From NCBI GenBank assembly GCA_035560715.1, contig DATMYW010000052.1, positions 1-33,555 on the forward strand: a stretch of 33,555 bases of DNA, read 5' to 3'. Origin of the DNA: JAAXTX01 sp035560715. GTDB lineage: Bacteria > Patescibacteriota > Minisyncoccia > Moranbacterales > UBA1568. The notes beneath the pieces are model-generated. The model was not told the DNA's origin, did no database searches, and was given only the letters and a program-made list of their open reading frames with translations. How positions within the stretch are numbered: position 1 is the stretch's first letter; the number at the start of each line of letters is the position of its first letter. Positions 15,404-23,187 of the stretch are shown one piece after another. Both the position numbers and the translations under genes were made by a program.

Positions 15404-16471
15404 TCAGAACAGGAGCGACGGGTCACCCTGGGAGTTCCGAAGCAGATCGGCCTCGGACTGCCGCATCGCCTCGTCTCGGAATTCCACCTGGGCTCGTTCG
15501 CTATTCCACCGGTAGTCTGGCGAAAGCACACGGATCGGCATCGACTTCATCCGCTCGGTCAACCAGTCGCCGAACGATTGCTTACGAAAGAATATCTGGC
15601 TCAACTCGACAAGATCCTTGCCGTTATCCTTCTTCCGGTCGTTCACGACGATGATATGGAATCCGAGATCGCTCTCGATGACTCCGCTACCGACACCGAT
15701 CTTCAGGTTCTTCGCGGCATCCTGAAGCTCCGGAGCGAGATCCTCGTGAGAGAACCATCCCAGGTCGCCACCTTTGTCCGCGGTGCGCCCTTCGGATACC
15801 GCCGTGGCCACATCGGAAAACGGCCTCCCGTCATCGAGGCGTTTGCGGGCGTCCTCGGCCTTTCCCTTCGCGCCAGCGAAGCGGGATTCGTCCGCCTCGA
15901 TCCGTTGCTGGAGAGCCTCCCGATAGAGTGACGGGAGCACGACCTTCTCGGTGAACTCCGGAATGGTCCATCCGTAGAGACTCATTATCCGATCCGATGC
16001 TGCTTTCGCGTCGTTCCCCTGCGTCGTCAATTGGTCCTCTACGGCCCGCTGCGCCTGTGTATCGGTAATGGTGATACCCATGCCCTGTGCGATCTCCCTG
16101 ATTGCCTCGTCCTCGAGTCGTTTATTGATGATCTCGAGCTCCTTGATCCGAAGCCGCTTCCGGCCGTCCTCAGTCTTGAAATCAACCCTCATTCCAAGCG
16201 AGGAGAAATCCTGACTCTCATAAAAATGCCGGACGGACCTAAGATCGGACGCGACCTCACGGAACGATGCGACGGCGCGCCATCCGACGGTTACCTCGGG
16301 AAACGGTAGCAGACTTCTCACTTTCTGCGTCATACTCCAGGTACCGGGCGCGACATAGGCAAACAGGAGACAAAACACGGCCGAAACCAGAAGCGCGCTC
16401 CCGATCCCGAGCAGCCACGAACCCACGCGCCACTCCGACCAGAAATTCCGAGCATTTTCGATGAGATTCAT
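15404..16471 (-). CDS. Membrane-anchored SurA/PpiC-like peptidyl-prolyl isomerase
   Basis: A 355-residue protein with one membrane helix (about 18-41) and the rest probably outside the cell. Residues about 105-195 resemble the SurA N-terminal chaperone region (IINKRLEDEAIREIAQGMGITITDTQAQRAVE). Residues about 200-280 are a parvulin domain (DDGRPFSDVATAVSEG, GGDLGWFSHEDLAPELQDAA, LGFHIIVVNDR), which isomerises X-Pro bonds or binds unfolded chains. The usual parvulin first strand is missing before the domain; a matching segment (VELSQIFFRK, 288-297) follows it, as in SecD of this window. It lies 19 bases downstream of the FtsB-like gene, likely the same operon, and upstream of the HtrA protease. 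Confidence 0.88.
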   Translation of the reverse strand: MNLIENARNFWSEWRVGSWLLGIGSALLVSAVFCLLFAYVAPGTWSMTQKVRSLLPFPEVTVGWRAVASFREVASDLRSVRHFYESQDFSSLGMRVDFKTEDGRKRLRIKELEIINKRLEDEAIREIAQGMGITITDTQAQRAVEDQLTTQGNDAKAASDRIMSLYGWTIPEFTEKVVLPSLYREALQQRIEADESRFAGAKGKAEDARKRLDDGRPFSDVATAVSEGRTADKGGDLGWFSHEDLAPELQDAAKNLKIGVGSGVIESDLGFHIIVVNDRKKDNGKDLVELSQIFFRKQSFGDWLTERMKSMPIRVLSPDYRWNSERAQVEFRDEAMRQSEADLLRNSQGDPSLLF

Positions 16472-16490
16472 ACGTTTTCCTTAAGCAAGT

Positions 16491-16889
16491 TTATTGGTCG
16501 GATCCGAGACCGAAATAAGCGAACCACTTCCGGTAATTCGGGGTGTCGGACAGCTTTCCTCTCGTCGTGTCCGCAGCCAATCCCTCTGCCGGAGTCGCGG
16601 CACCAAGTACCATACCGGTATCCAAAGCGACCGCTTCCTCATCAGATCGCTTCATTCCGAGTTTCTCCTTGGCCTCGCGCTCCTCGAACGACTCGGACGA
16701 AAAAAACGCGATCTTCTCTCCGATCGTCCGGTTTTCCCCGCGAATCTTGTCTGCTTCCCGGCGAAGCGAGTCCACCTCGGCCTCGATCCGTTTCGAACGC
16801 TCCATCTCTTTCCATCCGGAAGAAAGCACGGCGCCTGTCCCGATGACAAGCACCACGAGCGCCAGTTTCGCGAAGAGCGGGATCTTCAT
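16491..16889 (-). CDS. FtsB/DivIC-like cell-division protein
   Basis: A 132-residue protein with an N-terminal membrane helix (about 7-25), then a coiled coil (about 28-62, WKEMERSKRIEAEVDSLRREADKIRGENRTI) and the ESFEEREAKEKLGM segment typical of the FtsB/DivIC septum-formation family. Such proteins join FtsL and FtsQ to activate septal wall synthesis. A flexible 40-residue tail ends in NYRKWFAYFG. The start is well supported: GGGAGG stands upstream with good spacing. It follows the 35-residue membrane peptide gene by 35 bases and precedes the parvulin gene by 19, so the three probably form one operon. The family call rests on layout rather than strong sequence identity. Confidence 0.85.
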   Translation of the reverse strand: MKIPLFAKLALVVLVIGTGAVLSSGWKEMERSKRIEAEVDSLRREADKIRGENRTIGEKIAFFSSESFEEREAKEKLGMKRSDEEAVALDTGMVLGAATPAEGLAADTTRGKLSDTPNYRKWFAYFGLGSDQ

Positions 16890-16924
16890 ACGGTCCTCCC
16901 TCGTTAGTTATCTCAGTATCTCTC

Positions 16925-17032
16925 TCAAAAAAAGAGGGGTGCCAACAAGAAGGCCACCATGGAAAGAGCGACCAAAACGGAGGATATCGTCCAGAAGATA
17001 TAGAGTTTTTTGTGTCGTTTCCTGAATTCCAT
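16925..17032 (-). CDS. 35-residue basic membrane peptide
   Basis: This short gene is easily missed. The ATG at 17032 has AGGAG four bases upstream, and the frame stays open for 35 codons. The product starts MEFRKRHKKL, strongly basic, then becomes one hydrophobic helix (YIFWTISSVLVALSMVAFLL) and ends in APLFF. The charge pattern predicts the N-terminus inside and a short tail outside. It lies just after a terminator and opens the run to the FtsB-like and parvulin genes. A small helper or anchor for the divisome or envelope machinery is possible but is inference only. Confidence 0.7.
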   Translation of the reverse strand: MEFRKRHKKLYIFWTISSVLVALSMVAFLLAPLFF

Positions 17033-17057
17033 AAGGCTCCTATATTCTAACAGAAAA

Positions 17058-17083
17058 GACCGCCCCGCGAAAGCCGGACGGTC
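17058..17083 (-). terminator. Terminator after the TraD-like ATPase gene
   Basis: GACCG (17058-17062) pairs with CGGTC (17079-17083), extended by inner CC/GG pairs, 13 bases past the ATPase stop. On the minus strand TTTTCTG follows. Confidence 0.7.
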
Positions 17084-17095
17084 CCGGAAAAACGA

Positions 17096-19309
17096 TCAGC
17101 CGTTCAGTCCCGTCTCATCCTGGTCGGATGCCTCCTGCGGTCTGGCCTGGCCGATGATATTCCTCACTGCCCCGAGATCCGGCGCGGGACGGTCGCGAAG
17201 CGGACGGAATTTCTTCGGCGCGACGAGCGCCGCCCGTGAAAGTGATATCGGGGCTTCCGTCGGTTCGTATGCGCGAGGACTCGGATCACCCGTGAGGCGG
17301 GCGGGCTGCTTCGGTCGGACGGGTTCGGACAGGACGCTGCGAACGGGGCTTCCTTGCCCCTGGGAAGGGGCGGCGGGCTTCGTCTTCACCGTGTTCCTCT
17401 GGAAATTCTTGAAACAGTCCCGACAAAAGGTCGGCCGCTTGCCGTCCGGCTTGAACGGTACACGGATCTCGGTCCCGCACGTGTCACAGATCGCCGGAAA
17501 GGTCGGTCGATCGTCAAACGCCTTCTGCGGCTTCTCCTGACGGGTCGCGGCGGCGAACAGGAGCTCCTCGTCCTCTTCGGCTACCGCTGCCGGAACCGTC
17601 CGTCGAGAGGTTGCCGGGGCCGTAAATTGCGTTTCCGCCTCGGGCGAAGACTCCGCTTCGGGAACGGCTTGAGAAGAAATTTTCTGTTCCACTCCCGAAG
17701 ACGGCGTACTCGTGGGACGGACGATGCCCTTCGAACCGATCGACGGCGCGGCTTGTTCCACGATGCGCTCCGTTGGGACCGCTTCCGGACGAACGTCGGA
17801 CGGCGCGATGGGAGTTGCCGTCTTCTCGATTCGATGCTCCGGAGCGGCATCCCGCTTCGGTTCCGGCTCAGGAACACGAGGAGGCCGCGCCTGGAACTGC
17901 GGCGTGGTTCGAGGATTCTGGGATCGCGGTGCCTGCGCGACGGGTGCCGGCGTCGACGGGCCTGCGGATGCGGAAGGAGGTGCGAGTCCACGCTTCTGCA
18001 ACAGCTCGGCGCGCTCTTCTTCGGTCAACATGCCGCTCCACCTTCGTATCTTGTCCTCGACTTCCTTTTTCGATGAGGCATACCGTTCGCGCGAGACGTG
18101 GATCACCTTTTCCTCATTTCCGAACGTATCCGTAAGCGAGATCGGCGGAAGTACCGTCGCTGAAAACGCATCCCCCGCGATACCGTCGATCATCAGCTTG
18201 AGATAGACATTGTATTTCGGAAGGTTCACGATATCGTTCATCATGAACACCGGCTCGAATTCCTTCTCGAGCGCTTCGGCATCCGCAGCACCGACACGGA
18301 ACGAGATGATCGTCCCCGCATTGCCGAAAATCGCGTCGGCCACCTTCTCGTCGAGCTGGGTTATGTACTGGTTCGCGAGAATGAGGTTGAGGTGGTATTT
18401 ACGGGCTTCGGACAGGATGTTCGCGAAGGACTCCGTCGCGAAGTTTTGGAACTCGTCGACATAGAGATAGAAATCGGCACGTTCTTCCTCGGGCATATCC
18501 ACGCGCTCCATCGCGGCAAGTTGGATCTTGGTGATCATCATAGCGCCGATCAAGGCGCTCGCGTCCTCGCCGACGCGACCCTTGGAGAGGTTCATGATAA
18601 GAATCTTCCGATTGTCCATGATATCGCGCACGTCGAACGACGAGACCGTCTGACCGACGATGTTTCGGATGAGCGAGGTCGAGAGGAACTGACCGACCTT
18701 GTTCTGAATAGGCGAGATGACTTCCTGAAGGACGCGGTCATTCCATTTCGAAAATTCGTCCACCCAGAACGCCCGGACCACCGGGTCCGTCACTTTGGCG
18801 ACGACCCGCTCGCGGTAGTCCTTATCGACCAGGATGCGCGTCACTCCGAGGAGCGTCGACCCCGGATACTCGAGGAGCGCGAGGATAGCATTGCGGAGGA
18901 TGTACTCGAGCCGCGGACCCCAGGAATCCGCCCAGAGTTTCTTGAAGACCCCGACGAGTCCGGAAGCGACGAGATGCTTGTATTCCGGATCGACGCTCTC
19001 CATCACGTTGAACGCGATGGGGAAGTCCTGGTCGGCCGGATTGAAATAGATGACGTCATTGATACGGTCCGCGGGAATCGCCTTGATGAGTTTCTCCGCG
19101 GTATCACCGTGCGGGTCGATGAACGCGACACCCTTGCCATGCTTGATGTCCTGGATGGCGAGGTTCTCCAAAAGGTTCGTCTTGCCCATACCCGTCTTGC
19201 CGATCACGTACATGTGTCGGCGTCGATCGTCCGTCTTGATGCCGAAAATCCGTTCCTGATTCCGGAAGTTCGTCTTGGCGAAGAAACTGATCTCGTTCTG
19301 TTCAGGCAT
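17096..19309 (-). CDS. TraD/VirD4-like P-loop ATPase with a C-terminal zinc ribbon
   Basis: A large hexameric-type ATPase, 737 residues from the ATG at 19309 (a TTG at 19321 would overlap the upstream stop). Residues about 30-405 form the motor: Walker A IGKTGMGKTNLL (about 37-48), DPHGD, Walker B FYLYVDEFQNF (about 280-290), and SEARKYHLNLILANQYITQL, all typical of type IV secretion coupling or HerA/TraD-like DNA pumps. Residues about 440-600 are a Pro/Ala/Glu-rich, probably disordered tail. A zinc ribbon follows: CDTC and CRDC pairs about 20 residues apart. It binds ATP and probably DNA. No membrane helix is present; the adjacent 445-residue protein could be its anchor. No relaxase or pilin is visible here, so conjugation is not supported. 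Confidence 0.9.
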   Translation of the reverse strand: MPEQNEISFFAKTNFRNQERIFGIKTDDRRRHMYVIGKTGMGKTNLLENLAIQDIKHGKGVAFIDPHGDTAEKLIKAIPADRINDVIYFNPADQDFPIAFNVMESVDPEYKHLVASGLVGVFKKLWADSWGPRLEYILRNAILALLEYPGSTLLGVTRILVDKDYRERVVAKVTDPVVRAFWVDEFSKWNDRVLQEVISPIQNKVGQFLSTSLIRNIVGQTVSSFDVRDIMDNRKILIMNLSKGRVGEDASALIGAMMITKIQLAAMERVDMPEEERADFYLYVDEFQNFATESFANILSEARKYHLNLILANQYITQLDEKVADAIFGNAGTIISFRVGAADAEALEKEFEPVFMMNDIVNLPKYNVYLKLMIDGIAGDAFSATVLPPISLTDTFGNEEKVIHVSRERYASSKKEVEDKIRRWSGMLTEEERAELLQKRGLAPPSASAGPSTPAPVAQAPRSQNPRTTPQFQARPPRVPEPEPKRDAAPEHRIEKTATPIAPSDVRPEAVPTERIVEQAAPSIGSKGIVRPTSTPSSGVEQKISSQAVPEAESSPEAETQFTAPATSRRTVPAAVAEEDEELLFAAATRQEKPQKAFDDRPTFPAICDTCGTEIRVPFKPDGKRPTFCRDCFKNFQRNTVKTKPAAPSQGQGSPVRSVLSEPVRPKQPARLTGDPSPRAYEPTEAPISLSRAALVAPKKFRPLRDRPAPDLGAVRNIIGQARPQEASDQDETGLNG

Positions 19310-19317
19310 ACGCGTGT

Positions 19318-20655
19318 TCAATCTTCAAGTACAGGCAGATTAGAGGGGGCCGTACCACGCTTCGCCGACACGCGGGTAAGGGAGGGCGCCATGACGGAGA
19401 GGTCCGGCGGATGAAACACGGTGGCGAGTTCCTCGACGGAGAGATTGAACTGCTTGGACGAGGGAGTGCGGTCGCGTGAAATATAGCGTCGATAGATGCG
19501 CCGCTGCAGGAACCGCAACCGTTCGGTCACGAAAAGAAAGTCTGCCTGCGTCTTCGATACGCCCTCAGGTCGGAACCCGTTCAGGTTGTTGTCTGAAAAC
19601 TGTCTCATCGCTCCGAGAAACATGGACACGAACGTCTTCGTGAACCCCTCGCGAAGCCCGAAGTATACCATGCGCATCTTGACCCGGAACATCTGCTTGC
19701 CGAGATTGCTCTCAAGCGCCTTCAGGACATCCTTCTCGCCCGGCGAGAGTCGGAACTCGAGCGGCTGATCGTTCTTGTCCTCTTTCTTCTTCTCGAACTC
19801 CGGTGTCGACGTGAACGCCTTCAGGAGATTCCTCAATATGTCGAGGATATCGGCAAGGATACCGCCCGACTCCTTCTTCGCCTTTCCGAGAAACAGTTCG
19901 ATCGTGCCTTTTCCCTTGTCCTTCCACCAGCTGTCCTTCTCCGGGGCGATGATGAACTGCAGCCACATCGTCTGTCCCGGCGGGAGTTTTCCCATGACTT
20001 CGAGCAGTGCGCCCAACGGATCGATCATCTTCCCTGTCACCTCCTCTTCGAAGGACTTGTACGTCTTGATCGGGTACAGGTCCGGCTTGTTCAGTTCGAA
20101 GTCGGATCCCCAGAGTTCGTACTTGTCGTTGGGGATCGTCGCGGGAGCGTTCTTCACGTAGTCCGGAACCTCGACGATCTCCATATCCGGATAGTGCGCG
20201 AAGAAGTTCGCCTCGACTAGGTTCCGGAATACGGCCGCTGTCCGGATATAGAGGTGCGCCGCGCCGGAATCGCTCACGATCTCGAGACTGAGCGGCGGAA
20301 CGAACATCCCCTCCGCGTACACTTCGTAGGTATTGTAGTTCTTGTGGATACCGGCGAGACCCGAAAACACCGACTCCATGAGTTTGGGACTCTTCTCGAC
20401 TTCGCGCGGCGGTATGAGTTCGAGGAGTATGTATTTGACGCCGGAGGCATACCGGCCCTGTACATGGTCGAGCCACACGGTCAAGAAAACCTCGTAAAGA
20501 ATCGGCGTCAGCACGAGGAACCAGAACTGCCCCAGAAGGGAGAACGCGCTGCCCAAGCCGTGAAAGAGGTCGCGTAATGAGAGAAAGAAGAGATTCATGG
20601 GTGTCTTCGGAGCCGGACCGCGGCGTTGCGCGTCACCCGTTCCGTTGTGGTTCAT
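19318..20655 (-). CDS. Membrane-anchored partner of the TraD-like ATPase, unknown function
   Basis: A 445-residue protein directly upstream of the ATPase, with only 8 bases between this stop and the ATPase ATG, so they are almost surely co-translated. One hydrophobic region (about 35-60, LLGQFWFLVLTPILYEVFLTVW) anchors it. The rest is soluble with mixed strands and helices: two similar-looking beta-rich modules around 90-165 (LSLEIVSDSGAAHLYIRTAA) and 215-345 (MWLQFIIAPEKDSWW, FRVKMRMVYFG). I recognise the pairing with this kind of ATPase in Patescibacteria but no characterised domain. A scaffold linking the ATPase to the membrane is inferred from gene order. An ATG at 20598, just before the helix, is an alternative start. 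Confidence 0.8.
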   Translation of the reverse strand: MNHNGTGDAQRRGPAPKTPMNLFFLSLRDLFHGLGSAFSLLGQFWFLVLTPILYEVFLTVWLDHVQGRYASGVKYILLELIPPREVEKSPKLMESVFSGLAGIHKNYNTYEVYAEGMFVPPLSLEIVSDSGAAHLYIRTAAVFRNLVEANFFAHYPDMEIVEVPDYVKNAPATIPNDKYELWGSDFELNKPDLYPIKTYKSFEEEVTGKMIDPLGALLEVMGKLPPGQTMWLQFIIAPEKDSWWKDKGKGTIELFLGKAKKESGGILADILDILRNLLKAFTSTPEFEKKKEDKNDQPLEFRLSPGEKDVLKALESNLGKQMFRVKMRMVYFGLREGFTKTFVSMFLGAMRQFSDNNLNGFRPEGVSKTQADFLFVTERLRFLQRRIYRRYISRDRTPSSKQFNLSVEELATVFHPPDLSVMAPSLTRVSAKRGTAPSNLPVLED

Positions 20656-20707
20656 GTTTCGGACGGAAAGCCGTCCGCAGGAAGATTCCCCCGCGGGAAC
20701 CGGAAAT

Positions 20708-21784
20708 CTACTTCACAGTATACCTGTCTTTGCCGACTTTTCCAAAAAAGGAGTTCAGGTTGATGACGATAGTGGAACGCTTCACCGTCCGGACGGAAAG
20801 TACCGCGTCGATAATCTCCTCGCGCGTCATGGGCGTGGGGTGTTTCCTGATGACGTCCTCGATAACCTCGCGGACCGTCCCCTTCTCGAATCCCCACTCG
20901 GACAAAGCATACAGACCACGTCCGACGAGGACGAATTTCTTGTCTTTGATAAGCTCGTTGTGAACGGTCTGCGGGTGCGTGGCGCGGCCGCGCTTCTGCA
21001 GTCCGGACTCGTCGATCCGCTTCGCGATCTCCTTGAAGTGCATCGGAAAGCCGTTCATCTTGAGTACGAGATACGCCTTCTCGCGCGTGCCACGCGGTGT
21101 GATCTCATTGGATTCGGCGACACCCCACCGGCCAAACGGATTCCTACGGATCTCGGACGAGACCGCAAGGTATCCGAAGAACGTCTTTCGATCGATCGAC
21201 AAGCCGTTCTTCGCCTTCGCGAAAAGCGCCTCCTCGGTGAACGCGTTGTCAGAGGACCGCACCGCCTTCAGTGCGATCGCATGTACCGCGTCCCACTCGG
21301 TGAACGGGAATCCCGCGACGGCATACGCACGCACGCGGTCCTTCGTCTCGCGCTCCTCCTTCACCGACTTCACACACTCGAGAAAAAACGAAAGCGAACC
21401 GGCTTCCCGTTTGGAATCGCCAGCAAGGACAGAAAACAGTTCCGATACGGAAATGATACCGGAATGATCCCGGACCGCTTTCTCGATTATCTCGGAAAGC
21501 GCGACGAACGACGCATCGTCGCGGCGCTGTTTCACCGACGCGAACGCGCCTGCAAGAATCTGCCGCACGCGTTCGCGAGTGATTCCGTACGTCTTCCCGA
21601 TTTCCTCGAGCGTCTTCGGCTTCGATCCGGAGAGTCCGAACCGCGCACGCACGATATCGTTCGTCCGGGGAAGGAATGACGCGGAAAACAGTTTCAACCC
21701 CTCATAGAACGGTCCGCCGATACCTTCATCGGCTGCCGGTTTCGTCTTATTCACTCCGATCCCGACCGTTTTCGTCTTCGCCAT
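20708..21784 (-). CDS. Transcription regulator: sigma region-4-like HTH plus HARE-HTH
   Basis: 358 residues from the ATG at 21784; in-frame ATGs upstream (21850 and 21871) are possible because the predicted promoter lies before all of them. Residues about 40-83 contain a sigma-70 region-4-like helix-turn-helix (KTLEEIGKTYGITRERVRQI), the segment that reads the -35 box. The C-terminal part (about 245-345) resembles the HARE-HTH winged helix of the RNA polymerase delta subunit (PMHFKEIAKRI, HNELIKDKKFVLVGRGLYAL, then a second similar unit PMTREEIIDAVL). No region 2 is present, so it is not a complete sigma factor. It precedes the membrane protein and ATPase genes by 52 bases on the same strand and probably shares their promoter. 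Confidence 0.85.
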   Translation of the reverse strand: MAKTKTVGIGVNKTKPAADEGIGGPFYEGLKLFSASFLPRTNDIVRARFGLSGSKPKTLEEIGKTYGITRERVRQILAGAFASVKQRRDDASFVALSEIIEKAVRDHSGIISVSELFSVLAGDSKREAGSLSFFLECVKSVKEERETKDRVRAYAVAGFPFTEWDAVHAIALKAVRSSDNAFTEEALFAKAKNGLSIDRKTFFGYLAVSSEIRRNPFGRWGVAESNEITPRGTREKAYLVLKMNGFPMHFKEIAKRIDESGLQKRGRATHPQTVHNELIKDKKFVLVGRGLYALSEWGFEKGTVREVIEDVIRKHPTPMTREEIIDAVLSVRTVKRSTIVINLNSFFGKVGKDRYTVK

Positions 21785-21888
21785 AGCAATTGCATTAATT
21801 CGATACCGGACGATGCCACTCCCTCTTCCGGAAAACCGGGAAAAGTCCATGGGAAAGGCATAACCGGACATCCGTTTTACAGATGAAT

Positions 21889-21918
21889 ATACTATCGCAT
21901 ATTATAAAACTTTGTCAA
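21889..21918 (-). promoter_or_regulatory. Promoter of the regulator-membrane protein-ATPase operon
   Basis: On the minus strand a perfect TTGACA (21913-21918) stands 18 bases before TAGTAT (21889-21894). A perfect TATAAT also lies inside the spacer but has no -35 at the right distance. Transcription would begin near 21882. Confidence 0.65.
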
Positions 21919-22220
21919 GTATTTGACCACCCGTACGATCCGGTACCGATTTTGAATGCTCCTCATGGCGTTTCTACGAATCGAATCGGCGAATCGGACA
22001 GCTTCCGAATTTCGTATTCGAGATCGGCTGAAACCTATCGCATGCCCATTTGTTCCCAAAGCATGAAAGGCGAGTACGCAAAACGTCGGAAACGGACATC
22101 TCATAGTACGATACGCATGAAAAGGAAATCGGAAACGTATTGTCCGAACGAATCATACGAATCATCAAGACTCTTGGTTCGGAAACGCGTCCGCGCATCG
22201 CATCCGGGATCCGACTCGGA
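21919..22220. other. Gene-free divergent region between two promoters
   Basis: About 300 bases between back-to-back promoters, more A+T-rich than the flanks. Open frames run through it on both strands, but they carry no domain, have odd composition and cross promoter sequences. A 9-base direct repeat, ACGAATCAT, occurs twice in tandem at about 22149-22166. I see no RNA gene or heptad array. Confidence 0.5.
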
Positions 22221-22221
22221 C

Positions 22222-22250
22222 TTGCGGTGTTTTTTCATTCCATTTATAAT
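22222..22250 (+). promoter_or_regulatory. Predicted promoter for the GRPRK-hook protein gene
   Basis: TTGCGG (22222-22227) and a perfect TATAAT (22245-22250) are 17 bases apart. The transcript would start near 22257. The leader of about 65 bases contains a small hairpin, CCGAC/GTCGG, around 22285-22296. Confidence 0.65.
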
Positions 22251-22323
22251 GAAGACAATATAAACAAGTAGGGGGCGTTCTGCGACCGACACGTCGGCGC
22301 GCTGGGCGAACCGAAAAAGAAAT

Positions 22324-23160
22324 ATGGACACGAGGGACCATTCCGAGGATTCGACACAATCGGCTGCCGACAGCGCCGCGAAAGTACAGGCACTGCGGGA
22401 TATGATACTCAATGCCGAACGCACCATTCAGGGAGCCAAGTCGATGCTCCTGCAACTCGAAGGCAAGAAGAAAACCGGACGGCCGAGGAAGCATGATACC
22501 GAAATGAACGAGGGAACCGTCGTCCAAGGAACGTTCGACGGACAGTTCATGCAGGGTACGGACGGGAAGCAGTATCCCGTACCGGCCAATTACGCCTCGA
22601 AATCCAAGCTCGTCGAAGGCGACATGCTCAAGCTCACCATCACGCCCGACGGCTCGTTCATCTATAAGCAGGTTGGTCCCGTGGAACGCAGGCACGTGAT
22701 CGGTATCGTCACTCAGGATGAGCGCGGCGGATACCTGATTGCCGCCGAAGGCCGCGCATATCGCGTGCTGTTCGCATCGGTGACCTATTTCAAGCTCGAT
22801 CCAGGCGACGAAGTGGCGATTCTTCTTCCTCGCGACCTGCAGGCGACGTATGCGGCGATCGAACACGTCCTGCAGAAGGGCGCGCTCGTCGCGGAAGAAG
22901 CATTGGCGATCGCGCGGGAGACGATCACATCGGGCGAGGCCCGTATGGGTGACTGGAAAGACGGATTCAGGCCCGGTACGGTCTCCGAAATCGGGGCCAT
23001 GACGCCGGAGGCGGCTCCGACCGCCGCTCCCGCAGGTGCGACCCAGCCCGGGGACGGCGGTGTCCTTGAAGAGTGGATCAAGGACATGGAAGCGCTCGAA
23101 AAGGAAATCGAGGAACAGGAGAAGGCCGCGCCGGGAGTCGCTGCCGTAAAAACGGAGTAG
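22324..23160 (+). CDS. GRPRK-hook protein with two beta-rich modules, unknown function
   Basis: A 278-residue protein. A short helix (about 18-47, AAKVQALRDMILNAERTIQGAKSM) is followed by KKKTGRPRKHD (48-58), an AT-hook-type motif that can sit in the DNA minor groove. Residues about 63-125 form a beta-rich module (GTFDGQFMQGTDGKQYPVPANYASKSKLVEGD split around a GSFIYKQVGP strand), and about 126-190 a second one (IGIVTQDERGGYLIA, FKLDPGDEVAILLP). The C-terminus is acidic and helical (about 248-272). I associate this layout with Patescibacteria but know of no assigned role; nucleic-acid binding is inferred from the hook. It precedes the GtrA-like gene by 27 bases, a likely operon. Confidence 0.8.
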   Translation: MDTRDHSEDSTQSAADSAAKVQALRDMILNAERTIQGAKSMLLQLEGKKKTGRPRKHDTEMNEGTVVQGTFDGQFMQGTDGKQYPVPANYASKSKLVEGDMLKLTITPDGSFIYKQVGPVERRHVIGIVTQDERGGYLIAAEGRAYRVLFASVTYFKLDPGDEVAILLPRDLQATYAAIEHVLQKGALVAEEALAIARETITSGEARMGDWKDGFRPGTVSEIGAMTPEAAPTAAPAGATQPGDGGVLEEWIKDMEALEKEIEEQEKAAPGVAAVKTE

Positions 23161-23187
23161 TCGGACCAACACACTAAATTCACGACC

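Noticed and set aside
18392..19414. Long plus-strand frame opposite the TraD-like ATPase (340 codons).
   Set aside because: No domain, signal or ribosome site; the ATPase on the minus strand has full Walker motifs.
20597..21679. Plus-strand frame of 360 codons opposite the regulator gene.
   Set aside because: Arg-rich with no recognisable fold; the minus-strand protein has two clear HTH domains.
21883..22263. Plus-strand frame of 126 codons in the divergent gap.
   Set aside because: It crosses both predicted promoters, has unusual Ser/Arg-rich composition and no Shine-Dalgarno sequence.
22165..23172. Minus-strand frame of 335 codons opposite the GRPRK-hook gene.
   Set aside because: The plus-strand gene has a promoter, a hook motif and an ordered beta-rich composition. 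The opposite frame has none.
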